Assembly: GCF_030435705.1 (NCBI RefSeq) | Contig: NZ_CP129382.1 | Coordinates: 620,001-684,000 of the forward strand | Source of the DNA: Rhizobium sp. SSA_523 | Lineage (GTDB): Bacteria > Pseudomonadota > Alphaproteobacteria > Rhizobiales > Rhizobiaceae | Reading direction: 5' to 3' | Length of the DNA: 64,000 nt | Part shown: in pieces, positions 55,493 to 63,265 of the stretch | How the letters are laid out: each line of letters begins with the position of its first letter | Position numbering within the stretch: position 1 is the first letter of the stretch | Made by a program: the position numbers and the translations under genes | Notes under the pieces: model-generated | Seen by the model: the letters and a program-made list of their open reading frames with translations, nothing else | Database searches by the model: none | Told to the model about the DNA's origin: nothing

Positions 55493-56914
55493 TCAGTCGC
55501 GCTTGGCGAGGGCCAGCAATTCGGCATCCGACATCGGCTCGACCCAGGCTTCGCTTGTCCCGACGGGGGCAAAGCCCATCATCTGGTAGAGCGGCAGCGC
55601 CCGGGGATGATCGAGCGTATTGGTCGTGACGGTCACCCGCTTCGGGTTCATCTGCCAGGCGGAGTAGAGCGCCTGGAGGAGGAACCATTTGCCGATGCCC
55701 AGACCGAGCGCATGTTCGATAAGGCCGAAATAGGCCAGTTCCACTTCATCATCATTGAGCCGGTTCAGTTCGAAGAAACCGGCCGGCGCACCATTGACGT
55801 AGAGCACGGTGACCGTGACGCGTTCATCGCGCAGGATCGTCTGCAATTCGTCATCCGACAGCCGCAGCCGGTTATACCAGTGCCATCGCTTGCCGACCTG
55901 CCGGTAGAGATAGCGGTAATAATGGAGCGGTATGTCCTTCGCCACGATGATCGCCGTGTGCAGATTGACCGGCATGGGCAGGCTCTGGCGCGGCGGGCTG
56001 GTCATTTCGAGCCGCGTCACATGCGCCTTGACCGGGCCATGCTCCGGCTTTTCCAGAGCCTCGGCGGGTCCTGTTTCGACCGGCGTATCCGCCCGGCCGC
56101 CCCATTCGGACCAGGATCCGTCATAGAGCGAGTTATTGGTATGGCCGAGTGATTCCAGTGCCAGCGTCACGACGGCAGCGGTGACGCCCGAACCGCAGCT
56201 GGTGACGACCGGCCGCGACAGATCGATCCCCGCCTCATCCATGAGCGCCTTTAAGGCATCGAGATCCTTCAACTGCCCGTTTTCAGAAAGGCTTGCTGCG
56301 GGCAGGCTGCGGGCGCCGGGCATGTGGCCGGAGCGCATGCCTTCGCGCGGTTCCGGTTCCTCGCCGGTGAAGCGGCCGGCGCCCCGGGCATCGACGATCT
56401 GCGAGGAACGGCTGTCGACAATGCGGCGCATCTCCTCCAGCGTCGTGACGCGCCGGCCGCGGAACCTGGCGGAAAACACCGCCGGTTCGGGTTCCGGCAA
56501 TTCGGATTCCAGCGGCCGCCCGTCCTTTTTCCAGCCGTCCAGACCACCATCCAGGACATAGACCTTTTCGGCGCCCATGGCGCGCAGCATCCACCACAGG
56601 CGGGGCGCCGAGAAAAAGCCCGGGCCGTCATAGACCACGATGACATCCTGCTCGCTGATGCCGAGCTTGCTCATTTCCTCGGCGAAAAAATCCGGGGAGG
56701 GCAGGGAATGCGGAAGGCCGGTGGCATGATCGGCAATGGCATCCTGATCGAAAAAGACAGCGCCTGGGATATGGCCCTCTGCATATTCGACCGCGCCATT
56801 GCGCTTTTGCGCGGGAAGATACCAGGAGGCGTCGATTATCCTGAAATCGGGCCTGCCCAATTGCTGCTCGACCCAATCGCCCGATACGACAAAGCGGCTC
56901 TTGCCAGTACTCAT
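55493..56914 (-). CDS. Fusion of 3-mercaptopyruvate sulfurtransferase and GNAT acetyltransferase
   Basis: The 473 residues combine two proteins. Residues 1-285 are a two-domain rhodanese of the SseA type: VEYAEGHIPGAVFFDQDAI, VVYDGPGFFSAPRLWWMLR, and the active site Cys240 in SCGSGVTAAVVTLALE. Residues 304-473 are a GNAT fold (TSPPRQSLPMPVN..., AYFGLIEHALGLGIGKWFLLQALYSAW), beginning at a methionine that would be the normal start of a separate gene. No stop codon separates them, so the two are one frame. SseA handles mercaptopyruvate, which suits the neighbouring cysK and alaX. Confidence 0.88.
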   Translation of the reverse strand: MSTGKSRFVVSGDWVEQQLGRPDFRIIDASWYLPAQKRNGAVEYAEGHIPGAVFFDQDAIADHATGLPHSLPSPDFFAEEMSKLGISEQDVIVVYDGPGFFSAPRLWWMLRAMGAEKVYVLDGGLDGWKKDGRPLESELPEPEPAVFSARFRGRRVTTLEEMRRIVDSRSSQIVDARGAGRFTGEEPEPREGMRSGHMPGARSLPAASLSENGQLKDLDALKALMDEAGIDLSRPVVTSCGSGVTAAVVTLALESLGHTNNSLYDGSWSEWGGRADTPVETGPAEALEKPEHGPVKAHVTRLEMTSPPRQSLPMPVNLHTAIIVAKDIPLHYYRYLYRQVGKRWHWYNRLRLSDDELQTILRDERVTVTVLYVNGAPAGFFELNRLNDDEVELAYFGLIEHALGLGIGKWFLLQALYSAWQMNPKRVTVTTNTLDHPRALPLYQMMGFAPVGTSEAWVEPMSDAELLALAKRD

Positions 56915-56950
56915 CCTAACCTCTCCATGATCGGCAGGAGAGCCGGCGCC

Positions 56951-57685
56951 CTACGCCTCCTCTGCGCCGGAGCCGAAGCGGATGCGGAAGCGGCGATTCT
57001 CCTTGCCCTTTTTCTCGATCTTGGCGATGTGAATCGCCCCGACTTCCTGGGTCTCGGAAACATGTGTGCCGCCGCATGGCTGGCTGTCAACGCTCAAGTC
57101 TTCGCCGATGCAGACAAGGCTGACCCGGCCGAGCCCCGTAGGCGGGCGGACATTCTTCGACTTGACGATATCCGGATTGGCGGCCAGTTCCTCATCGGTG
57201 ATCCATTTGACGAAGACCGGGTGGTTTTCGTCGACGAGACGCATCAGAGCGGCGGTCACCTCCTGCCGGTCGATGGTCTCGCTCATGTCGAAGTCGACGC
57301 GCGACTCGTCTTCGCCGACCGCGGCCCCCGTGATGGGGTAGGGGCACACGACGGAGAGAAGATGGCAGGCCGTATGCATGCGCATCAGCCGATAGCGGCG
57401 CGCCCAGTCCACGTGGAGCGTCAGCGTCTCGCCGATGTCGGGGCGGGGCTCGCCTTCCAGCGGAACATGCAGGATGATGTCCTTGGTCGCTCCGTGTCGG
57501 GTCTGCCCCAGGCTTATCCGGCTGCCATCCGCCCGCTCGAGAAAACCGGTATCGCCCGGCTGGCCGCCGGAACTGGCGTAAAAGCAGGTCTGGTCCAGCT
57601 CGATTGCGCCATCCTCCGCCACGGCGGTGACCACGCCCTCCGCCGTCGAAAGATAAAAATCGTCGCGATACAGGGCCCTGGTCAT
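56951..57685 (-). CDS. Alanyl-tRNA editing protein (AlaX type)
   Basis: Free-standing editing domain that removes misplaced serine or glycine from tRNA-Ala. The 244 residues have the AlaRS second-domain zinc motifs: HTACHLL (HxxxH, residues about 103-109) and CGGTHV near residue 208. The start MTRALYRDDFYLSTAEGVV precedes an oligomer-like N-terminus. It follows cysK after 10 bases and precedes the sseA fusion by 36; all three are probably one transcript. Confidence 0.9.
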   Translation of the reverse strand: MTRALYRDDFYLSTAEGVVTAVAEDGAIELDQTCFYASSGGQPGDTGFLERADGSRISLGQTRHGATKDIILHVPLEGEPRPDIGETLTLHVDWARRYRLMRMHTACHLLSVVCPYPITGAAVGEDESRVDFDMSETIDRQEVTAALMRLVDENHPVFVKWITDEELAANPDIVKSKNVRPPTGLGRVSLVCIGEDLSVDSQPCGGTHVSETQEVGAIHIAKIEKKGKENRRFRIRFGSGAEEA

Positions 57686-57695
57686 GCAAGCTCAC

Positions 57696-58733
57696 TCAGA
57701 CTGTTTGAAACGGTATGTCGATCCTGCTCTTTTCTAGCAGCCAGGCCGGGACGGGCAAGCCCTTGGATCTCAGGAAATCCGGGTTGAACAGCTTCGACTG
57801 GTAGCGATTGCCGTAGTCGCAGAGGATCGTCACGATGGTGTGACCGGGTCCGAGATCCTTGGCGAGCCGGATGGCGCCGGCAATATTGATGCCCGACGAC
57901 CCACCGAGGCAGAGACCTTCCTTCTCGATCAGGTCGAAGACGAGCGGCAAGGCTTCGCTATCTTGAATGCGATAGGCGAAATCCGGCGTGAAGCCTTCGA
58001 GATTGGCGGTGATGCGGCCCTGACCAATGCCTTCGGTAATCGAGGAACCGTCCGATTTCAGTTCGCCATGCGCATAATACTCGTAGAGCGCGGCGCCTTC
58101 CGGGTCGGCAAGGCCGATCTTGATGTCGGGATTTCTGGATTTCAGCCCGATCGCCGTGCCGGCCAGTGTTCCGCCCGATCCCACCGCACAGATGAAACCA
58201 TCCACCTTGCCGTCCGTCTGCTCGAAAATCTCCGGCGCCGTCGTCTCGATATGGGCCGTGCGATTGGCGACATTGTCGAACTGGTTCGCCCAGATTGCGC
58301 CATTCGGTTCGGTCCTGGCCAGCTGCTCGGCCAGCCGGCCCGACAATTTCACGTAATTGTTCGGGTTCTTGTAAGGCACTGCCGGCACTTCCACGAGTTC
58401 CGCGCCAAGCAGTTTCAGCGCATCCTTCTTCTCCTGGCTCTGCGTTTCCGGGATGACGATGACGGTCCGGTAACCTAGCGCTTTGGCCACCAGTGTCAGT
58501 CCGATCCCGGTATTGCCAGCCGTGCCTTCGACGATCACGCCGCCGGGGCGAAGCAGGCCGCGTTTCTCCGCGTCACGGATGATGTAGAGCGCCGCACGGT
58601 CCTTGACCGACTGGCCGGGGTTGAGAAATTCGGCCTTGCCGAGAATTTCGCAGCCGGTGAGTTCGGAGAAAGCGTTCAACCGGATAAGCGGTGTATTGCC
58701 GATCGCGCTCAGGACGGACGGATAAACAGTCAT
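57696..58733 (-). CDS. Cysteine synthase A-type PLP enzyme
   Basis: Makes cysteine from O-acetylserine and sulfide. The 345 residues start MTVYPSVLSAIGNTPLIRLN at 58733. PLP lysine in NPGQSVKDRAA, phosphate loop VEGTAGNTGIG, and CAVGSGGTLAGTAIGLKSRNP are typical. It is larger than the standard 320-residue CysK and resembles the long cysteine-synthase-like proteins of alphaproteobacteria. It heads a cluster with alaX and sseA. Confidence 0.9.
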   Translation of the reverse strand: MTVYPSVLSAIGNTPLIRLNAFSELTGCEILGKAEFLNPGQSVKDRAALYIIRDAEKRGLLRPGGVIVEGTAGNTGIGLTLVAKALGYRTVIVIPETQSQEKKDALKLLGAELVEVPAVPYKNPNNYVKLSGRLAEQLARTEPNGAIWANQFDNVANRTAHIETTAPEIFEQTDGKVDGFICAVGSGGTLAGTAIGLKSRNPDIKIGLADPEGAALYEYYAHGELKSDGSSITEGIGQGRITANLEGFTPDFAYRIQDSEALPLVFDLIEKEGLCLGGSSGINIAGAIRLAKDLGPGHTIVTILCDYGNRYQSKLFNPDFLRSKGLPVPAWLLEKSRIDIPFQTV

Positions 58734-59080
58734 GGGAAGACCTGCCTTGACGATAACGAAAGGGTGAAACGCACCAGGGATGGCACGGTCAGATATATGG
58801 GGTTTTGCTACGTGTCGCAGACGCGAGCAAGGAATAGCATTTCGTGATGCTCCGCAAAGCAACAAAAGCGTCCTAACGAAAAAGGCTCTAAGGGCCGAGT
58901 GAATGGAAAGATCCGCGGGACGGGAGTTCTGGCTCCCACGCTCATCGACTGCAAAGCCAAGCCGGTGCAGGCGGGATGTCTGGCGCTTGGCCAGGCGAAC
59001 CTAAGGGTCCGACGCGCCTTTGCAAGGCACAAAAAAAGGGCCAGCGCGAGGCCAGCCCTTTTGTGGTCGACTGCGAAGGA
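58734..59080 (-). other. Intergenic region upstream of the cysteine synthase gene
   Basis: About 347 bases. It contains the terminator of the neighbouring secreted-protein gene at 59031-59062 and the unrecognised promoter of the cysteine synthase gene. An open frame on the plus strand (58899-59279) overlaps the secreted gene in antisense and is not supported. Confidence 0.5.
59031..59062 (-). terminator. Terminator of the small secreted protein gene
   Basis: Minus-strand AAAAGGGC/GCCCTTTT stem with a 13-base GC-rich loop and a run of seven T. It lies 18 bases after the stop of the 86-residue gene. Confidence 0.8.
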
Positions 59081-59341
59081 TTACTCTTTGCAGAGGTCCG
59101 GAGCAGCAGCCGATTCAGTCGCATCGCGCGCGGTCTGGTTCGGCGTTGCGTTGCTGCAGTCACCGCTGATGGTCTTGGATGTGCCCGAAGACGTGCCGGA
59201 CGAGTTGGTGGTCGTCGAGGACGAGTTGGAGCCGGACGTTGCCGAGCCGCCGTCCTGGCTGCCGCCGGTCGAGGTCTGAGCCATAGCGCCACCGGCGAGG
59301 CCAAGCGAAAGGGCGGATGCCAAAATGAGCTTCGAAATCAT
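59081..59341 (-). CDS. Small serine/threonine-rich exported protein, likely stress-induced
   Basis: The 86-residue product starts MISKLILASALSLGLAGGAMAQ, a Sec signal, followed by a low-complexity serine, threonine, glycine and asparagine segment (about 22-55) and a short C-terminal part with two cysteines (GDCSNATP, PDLCKE). It resembles small rhizobial exported proteins of unknown role. The start at 59341 is fixed by the signal. An EcfG-type promoter is at 59406-59430. Confidence 0.8.
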   Translation of the reverse strand: MISKLILASALSLGLAGGAMAQTSTGGSQDGGSATSGSNSSSTTTNSSGTSSGTSKTISGDCSNATPNQTARDATESAAAPDLCKE

Positions 59342-59405
59342 GTGTTTCCTCCATGTGATCTTGCGTGTCTTGGGAGCGGGCGTGTTCTTCAGTGCCCGGT
59401 GATAC

Positions 59406-59430
59406 AACCCAGAAGGCCAAGACTTGTTCC
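59406..59430 (-). promoter_or_regulatory. EcfG-type promoter of the small exported protein gene
   Basis: Minus-strand GGAAC, 16 bases, GGTT (GTT at the expected spacing). The transcript would start near 59399, about 58 bases before the ATG at 59341. The rest of the 59342-59758 gap holds nothing recognised. Confidence 0.7.
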
Positions 59431-59758
59431 GCAAAAAATTAAGCAAGAATTTCGTTGCGGCGGAGCGGCATTCGATTTTGGGGAGTGCCGCCGGGAGGTC
59501 TGGCGGGCCTCGCCGGGCACGAAAGCGGGCATGGAAAGGGCGTCCGCTCTGCCTGCCTGATTGTAGTCCATTGCGACCCACTTTACCCGGATCGCGTTCT
59601 CGTATTGGTCTGGCCCCAATGACCGGCCAGCGGGCCATGCGCTGAAATAGGGTCTCGCCCTGCATGGCAGTTCTGGATGCTGGAGGGATCCTGAGCTCAA
59701 CCTTTGAATCCGTCTCGCGCCGTTCCCGGATCAGCGGAAGCGGCGTGATCTATCTTTG

Positions 59759-59932
59759 TCAATTCAGTTCGAGGCTCAGCTGTACGCCCTTTGGGACATA
59801 GAGCGGTTTGCGGCTGGCAATCTCGATGCGCTGGAAGGTCTGACGGCGTTCCGCCGCCTCCCGCTCCCGCAGGGCTCGTGCTGCTGCAACAGCGGCAAGG
59901 GCTTTCTGCACTGTCTGTTCTGCACTGGTCAT
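59759..59932 (-). CDS. 57-residue protein under a LexA box
   Basis: A short gene of 57 residues (MTSAEQTVQKALAAVAAA... to KPLYVPKGVQLSLELN). A GGAGA site 7 bases upstream supports the ATG at 59932. The middle is a charged, alanine-rich helix (RALREREAAERRQTFQRIEIASR), suggesting a small helical or coiled-coil protein. No family recognised. A LexA-type motif GTTC-N7-GTTC starts 19 bases upstream, so SOS control is likely. It was too short for ordinary gene-length cut-offs. Confidence 0.7.
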   Translation of the reverse strand: MTSAEQTVQKALAAVAAARALREREAAERRQTFQRIEIASRKPLYVPKGVQLSLELN

Positions 59933-59950
59933 CGGATGTTCTCCGTGTTT

Positions 59951-59965
59951 GTTCTGGTTATGTTC
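59951..59965. promoter_or_regulatory. LexA (SOS) box
   Basis: GTTC-TGGTTAT-GTTC on the plus strand (GAAC-N7-GAAC on the minus strand), the direct-repeat operator known from alphaproteobacteria. A second overlapping match, GTTC-TAATACA-GAAC (59962-59976), lies beside it. It sits immediately upstream of the 57-residue gene on the minus strand. Confidence 0.75.
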
Positions 59966-59976
59966 TAATACAGAAC

Positions 59977-60334
59977 GGAGAATCAGTCAATCGGCATATA
60001 TGATTGGCTGAAGCAATGGCTCTGGAGCGCGAATGTAGGGATAAAAATTGACCCGCTCATGACGCGGATCCGGCCGTAAATCGCTGCCGGATGTCTGGCG
60101 CTGTTCGTCCGGGATCAGCAGTGTCGGATGGTGAGGATCGGCCGAACACGATCGAACCGCGCAAGAGCGCGCTGGATAAGAAGAGAGCGGCGGTTAAAGC
60201 GGCAGCGTGCGCTTTTCGCGGGGATCTTCACCGGCCCCGGACGGGCCGGCTTTTGATGTATCTTGCTGGTGGTCGACTGTGTCTCGCGTCCCGCAGTCAG
60301 AACCTACGACCTCTCGCAGTGGGACTGTCGGCAG
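59977..60334. other. Intergenic region without recognised gene
   Basis: About 360 bases. A plus-strand frame (60091-60642) continues over two minus-strand features and has no ribosome-binding site or family character. I see no repeat or regulatory site apart from the LexA box to its left. Confidence 0.4.
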
Positions 60335-60523
60335 TCAGCTCTGCTGCTTGGCGCCGGCCGAGCGGCCATCGGAGCTCTTCGAGCGTTCTTCCACGCGATC
60401 TGCGCCCTTGGCGAGATCGGAGCCTTTACTGGCCTCCGTCCGGCGTTCTTCCGCCGCTGCGCTTTCCTGAAGTCCTGCGGCGGCCTTCTTGCCGTCCGGC
60501 GTCGGTGCTTGTGAAATTCCCAT
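60335..60523 (-). CDS. Small hydrophilic stress protein candidate
   Basis: A 62-residue product starting MGISQAPTPDGKKAAAG, almost without hydrophobic residues (EERRTEASKGSDLAKGADRVEERSKSS), probably disordered. The ATG at 60523 has an excellent GGAGGAGAG site. An EcfG-type promoter begins 28 bases upstream (60551-60575). Its composition recalls small hydrophilic stress-induced proteins; no family recognised. Confidence 0.75.
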   Translation of the reverse strand: MGISQAPTPDGKKAAAGLQESAAAEERRTEASKGSDLAKGADRVEERSKSSDGRSAGAKQQS

Positions 60524-60550
60524 TGCTCTCTCCTCCACGTGATGCCTGTC

Positions 60551-60575
60551 AACGGCAGGAGGGAGTGGAAGTTCC
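60551..60575 (-). promoter_or_regulatory. EcfG-type promoter of the small hydrophilic protein gene
   Basis: Minus-strand GGAAC, 16 bases, CGTT: an exact consensus match. Transcription would begin about 20 bases before the ATG, just upstream of the GGAGGAG site. Confidence 0.8.
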
Positions 60576-60654
60576 CCAATGGCCTCCGGCGGCGGAACTG
60601 ACGCTTGGTCGGACGATGATCGCAAGCGGAATGACAGGCTAAGCGGAGAGGGGT

Positions 60655-60710
60655 AAAAGAGAAACGCCCGCCTTCGGATCATCTCCACGAAGGCAGGCGT
60701 TTTCTTTTTA
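60655..60710 (-). terminator. Terminator after tRNA-Asn
   Basis: A 14-pair stem with one mismatch (AAACGCC-c-GCCTTCG / CGAAGGC-a-GGCGTTT) is flanked on both sides by T-rich tracts. On the minus strand it follows the tRNA 3' end within a few bases and continues TTTCTCTTTT. Confidence 0.8.
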
Positions 60711-60713
60711 AAC

Positions 60714-60788
60714 TGGCTCCCCGGGCCGGATTCGAACCGGCGACCTATCGATTAACAGTCGAGTGCTCTACCGCTGAGCTACCAGGGA
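60714..60788 (-). tRNA. tRNA-Asn (GUU)
   Basis: A 75-nt cloverleaf on the minus strand: acceptor TCCCTGG/CCGGGGA with encoded CCA, D arm TAGCTCAGCGGTAGAGCA, anticodon loop CTGTTAA with anticodon GTT, and T arm GCCGGTTCGAATCCGGC. A terminator follows directly. Confidence 0.97.
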
Positions 60789-60915
60789 ACACCGCTCGCC
60801 GCGGCGTGAGCGGGGTAATACTCAGGACAGTTCGATTTGCCAAGCGCTTTTTTCAAAAAAAATGCTGCAGCTTGTTTTGTCCACATGCGTTTCCCATGTG
60901 AGCCAGGCTGTTGCG

Positions 60916-61224
60916 ATGGAAAAAGTTTTGTCAATGCATGAGAAAAAACGGAAGTTTGGTATCGATCCGGGCACCGGCCGTCTCCATGTCGGCGGATTCG
61001 AGACGCCCATGCCGCGTTCGCGCATCGGGCGTATCGTTATCGGCTCCGGCCTTATAGGCTGCGGCATATTGGGGTTCCTCCCCATTCTCGGCTTCTGGAT
61101 GGTTCCGCTGGGCCTGCTCGTGCTGTCGCAGGATGTCGGCTTCGTCCGCCGCCGGCGCCGGCGCCTTTCCGTATGGTGGACACGCCGCCGCCGCCGCAAG
61201 GCTCAACCGCCGCCCTCGGCCTGA
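60916..61224 (+). CDS. Small membrane protein with basic tail
   Basis: A 102-residue frame (MEKVLSMHEKKRKFGIDPGTGRLHVGG...). Two adjacent hydrophobic segments (about 38-72, RIVIGSGLIGCGILGFLPILGFWMVPLGLLVLSQD) and an arginine-rich C-terminus (VRRRRRRLSVWWTRRRRRK) suggest an inner-membrane protein with a cytoplasmic basic tail. It resembles the PGPGW-type small membrane proteins but lacks the exact motif. An internal ATG (60937) is an alternative start. Confidence 0.7.
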   Translation: MEKVLSMHEKKRKFGIDPGTGRLHVGGFETPMPRSRIGRIVIGSGLIGCGILGFLPILGFWMVPLGLLVLSQDVGFVRRRRRRLSVWWTRRRRRKAQPPPSA

Positions 61225-61303
61225 AACCTCTCGTTTTCGATGCGCGGGACGGCCCGCAGCAAGCGCTGCAGGCTCGTCGACGCATGGTTCGTCCGCCTGA
61301 TGC

Positions 61304-61948
61304 CTAACCGCCGAAGACGGATGCGAGGCCGCGGCCGGCCGAGGTCGCGATGATCCCCAGCACCGTAAAATAGACAAGGGTGATGATGAGGAAGAGATAG
61401 CCGCCAAGGATCATCAGCCCGTCCCGCTGCATCATGCCGGTGGCGAGCAAAAGAATGGCGATCGCCGGCAAGGTGTTGGAGAAGGGAACGAGGCCGAGCG
61501 GGAACAGCAGCAGCACGCCGCCTGCCGTGATGCCGAGCGCGTTCAGCCGGTTCACGAAGGCAGTGGCGGTCAGGGCGGAAAGGCGCGGCTTCAGGTAGCG
61601 GTCGATCTTCGAGACGATGCGGCTGCCCTTGGTGAGGGCCGGCACCAGCTTTGCCGTGTCGAGGTTGCGATCCAGGATCTTCTTGGGAAGCCAGGGCAGC
61701 CGGTTGAGGGCAATGGCAAGGCTGACGAGGATGATCGCCGCTCCGAAGACGGTACTCACCCCCGGAATGGAGACCGGAATGAGGAAGGGCAGGGAGGCCA
61801 GCGCGCAAAGCAGGAGCAGGCCCTGTTCTCCTACCTCTTCCATCAGGTCCCGCAGCGTGATGGTGTCACCCTCGATCCCGTCTATGAGATCCTTCAGCGT
61901 CTCGCTAAGGGACCGCGACGTATCATCAAATTCATGAACTTCCGACAA
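61304..61948 (-). CDS. exoD: ExoD family exopolysaccharide synthesis protein
   Basis: The 214-residue membrane protein has the ExoD pattern: a soluble N-terminus (SRSLSETLKDLIDGIEGDTITLRDLMEEVGEQGLLLLCALASLPFLIPVSIPGVSTVFGAAI), then several membrane spans and a C-terminal LLLLATGMMQRDGLMILGGYLFL. In Sinorhizobium exoD is needed for exopolysaccharide output and nodule invasion. It lies alone; the region 61225-61303 has nothing else. Confidence 0.88.
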   Translation of the reverse strand: MSEVHEFDDTSRSLSETLKDLIDGIEGDTITLRDLMEEVGEQGLLLLCALASLPFLIPVSIPGVSTVFGAAIILVSLAIALNRLPWLPKKILDRNLDTAKLVPALTKGSRIVSKIDRYLKPRLSALTATAFVNRLNALGITAGGVLLLFPLGLVPFSNTLPAIAILLLATGMMQRDGLMILGGYLFLIITLVYFTVLGIIATSAGRGLASVFGG

Positions 61949-62274
61949 GAGCCTCTCCGCTGCCTCATTCTGATGCGGGCGTTCTTACCAGCTCTGTGGC
62001 TTGGCTAAAAGCAATTTGGCCGGCGGCCCGCTCTCATCGGCGGTGCGGAGGAATCATGCGATGGGCAGGCCTTCGCCCGGCGGGAAGGGCCGTCTGACCC
62101 TCTTTACGCTTCGGGAGGCTCAGTCTTGACGGCAACAGGCAGGCAACAGGCGCGCGTTGGCGGGCTCTGTCTGCACGCCACAGGAGCACGCCTTCGAAGG
62201 CAGGACCTGCGGATGCGATGACCCGTGCATGCGCCGGTCACGACGCCACGATTGCCTTCACCATCGCCGTCTGA
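61949..62274. other. Intergenic region without recognised feature
   Basis: About 326 bases between exoD and the 34-residue gene. No supported frame, no terminator with T run, no known promoter motif seen. Confidence 0.4.
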
Positions 62275-62379
62275 TCAATGACTCTTGATCCACCAATCAA
62301 AGGCGCCGCAGGCCAGAACGGCGGCCAGAATGACCAGGACATAGGGGTTCAATTGCGCGAAAAAGCTCATGTAATGCAT
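62275..62379 (-). CDS. 34-residue single-span membrane protein
   Basis: A minute gene below common length cut-offs. The product has one membrane span (about residues 12-27, PYVLVILAAVLACGAF) followed by DWWIKSH. GGAGGAGACC lies about 8 bases before the ATG at 62379, a very good ribosome-binding site. An EcfG-type motif lies at 62441-62466. Function unknown; small single-span proteins often modulate membrane complexes under stress. Confidence 0.7.
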   Translation of the reverse strand: MHYMSFFAQLNPYVLVILAAVLACGAFDWWIKSH

Positions 62380-62440
62380 GGCGGTCTCCTCCAACCGGTC
62401 TGCTCAACACTGTCTCGGATCTCCTCATCCGATCAGACTG

Positions 62441-62466
62441 AACAAGACTAGCACCAAACAAGTTCC
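62441..62466 (-). promoter_or_regulatory. Probable EcfG-type promoter of the 34-residue gene
   Basis: Minus-strand GGAAC, 17 bases, TGTT: within the accepted spacing, with a T for the usual C before GTT. About 60 bases lie between the expected start of transcription and the ATG. Confidence 0.6.
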
Positions 62467-62656
62467 ACCGCACGAGGATTTCACCCCGGCTGATCGAGGA
62501 GTCCGGCTTGCCGTCTTCTTGTCTGTTGCAAGAGTGCCCTGTGGCGCAGTAGTCAGACCTTCCTGTCGCAAGGCGATGCCGCATGTCGCGGCACGATATT
62601 GTCTCCCTGCCGATTATACTGTACCGAGCAGTGGGGAACAGGTTTCGCGGGGCAAA

Positions 62657-62845
62657 GTGAGAGCCAGAAGCACGACAGGACCGGGTATTGCACTGCGCGA
62701 TGAGATCGAGCGGCAGAACGCATTTCTGTCGCTGATCCTTCAATGCGATACGAGCCGTTCGCTGCATACGGTCGCCGTGCTGAAGCTCTATCTGTGTGCA
62801 AGGCGGCTGCTGCGCGATATCGAACATAGCGGCGCCCTGGCCTGA
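62657..62845 (+). CDS. Possible 62-residue protein
   Basis: A frame from a GTG (62657) reads RARSTTGPGIALRDEIERQNAFLSLILQCDTSRSLHTVAVLKLYLCARRLLRDIEHSGALA; it looks helical and protein-like, unlike nearby shadows. The ribosome-binding site (GCGGGGCAAA) is weak. A longer frame from 62378 exists but its first part overlaps other features and is poor. No family recognised. Confidence 0.4.
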   Translation: MRARSTTGPGIALRDEIERQNAFLSLILQCDTSRSLHTVAVLKLYLCARRLLRDIEHSGALA

Positions 62846-62871
62846 CGGACACTCACCGGCGCGTCACGAGA

Positions 62872-63045
62872 TCAGTTCGTCCCCTGCGGCGGGGCGACCT
62901 TTGCGGGCGGTGGCGTATCCGGAGAGAGGATCACACCCTCCGGAGCATCGCGCGGTTGGTCGTTCAGCGGAATGATGCTCAAGATGATGCCGATCAACGT
63001 GATCGCCACAGCCGCAAACAACAGACGGGTAAACCAGACATTCAT
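62872..63045 (-). CDS. 57-residue single-span membrane protein, likely stress-induced
   Basis: The product MNVWFTRLLFAAVAITLIGI... has one membrane span (residues 5-25) and a proline-rich periplasmic or cytoplasmic tail (LSPDTPPPAKVAPPQGTN). GAGGAGCG lies in front of the ATG at 63045. An EcfG-type promoter is 23-47 bases upstream. A different frame of similar length on the same strand is a shadow. No family recognised. Confidence 0.75.
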   Translation of the reverse strand: MNVWFTRLLFAAVAITLIGIILSIIPLNDQPRDAPEGVILSPDTPPPAKVAPPQGTN

Positions 63046-63067
63046 CGGCGCTCCTCACTTGAGACAC

Positions 63068-63092
63068 AACCCGCCGCCGGAGATGATGTTCC
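63068..63092 (-). promoter_or_regulatory. EcfG-type promoter of the 57-residue membrane protein gene
   Basis: Minus-strand GGAAC, 16 bases, GGTT; GTT lies at the consensus distance. The predicted transcript begins close to 63061, leaving about 16 bases before the ATG. Confidence 0.7.
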
Positions 63093-63265
63093 GGCCTAAC
63101 CTGCATCATCCTTCGCCGATGCCGAACACGATGCCGATGCCGAAGCCAATGCTCATTCAGATGACAGGCAGCGCAATCATCGCACAGCTGTTCATACCAA
63201 GTTCATGTGCCGACCCCGAACATGGTCGTATTAGCTAACGATCATATTCGAAGAAGGAGTCTGTC

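Noticed and set aside
58899..59279. 126-codon plus-strand frame
   Set aside because: Antisense to the small secreted protein gene and its terminator; no ribosome-binding site or domain.
60091..60642. 183-codon plus-strand frame
   Set aside because: Overlaps the 62-residue gene and its promoter in antisense; low-complexity translation.
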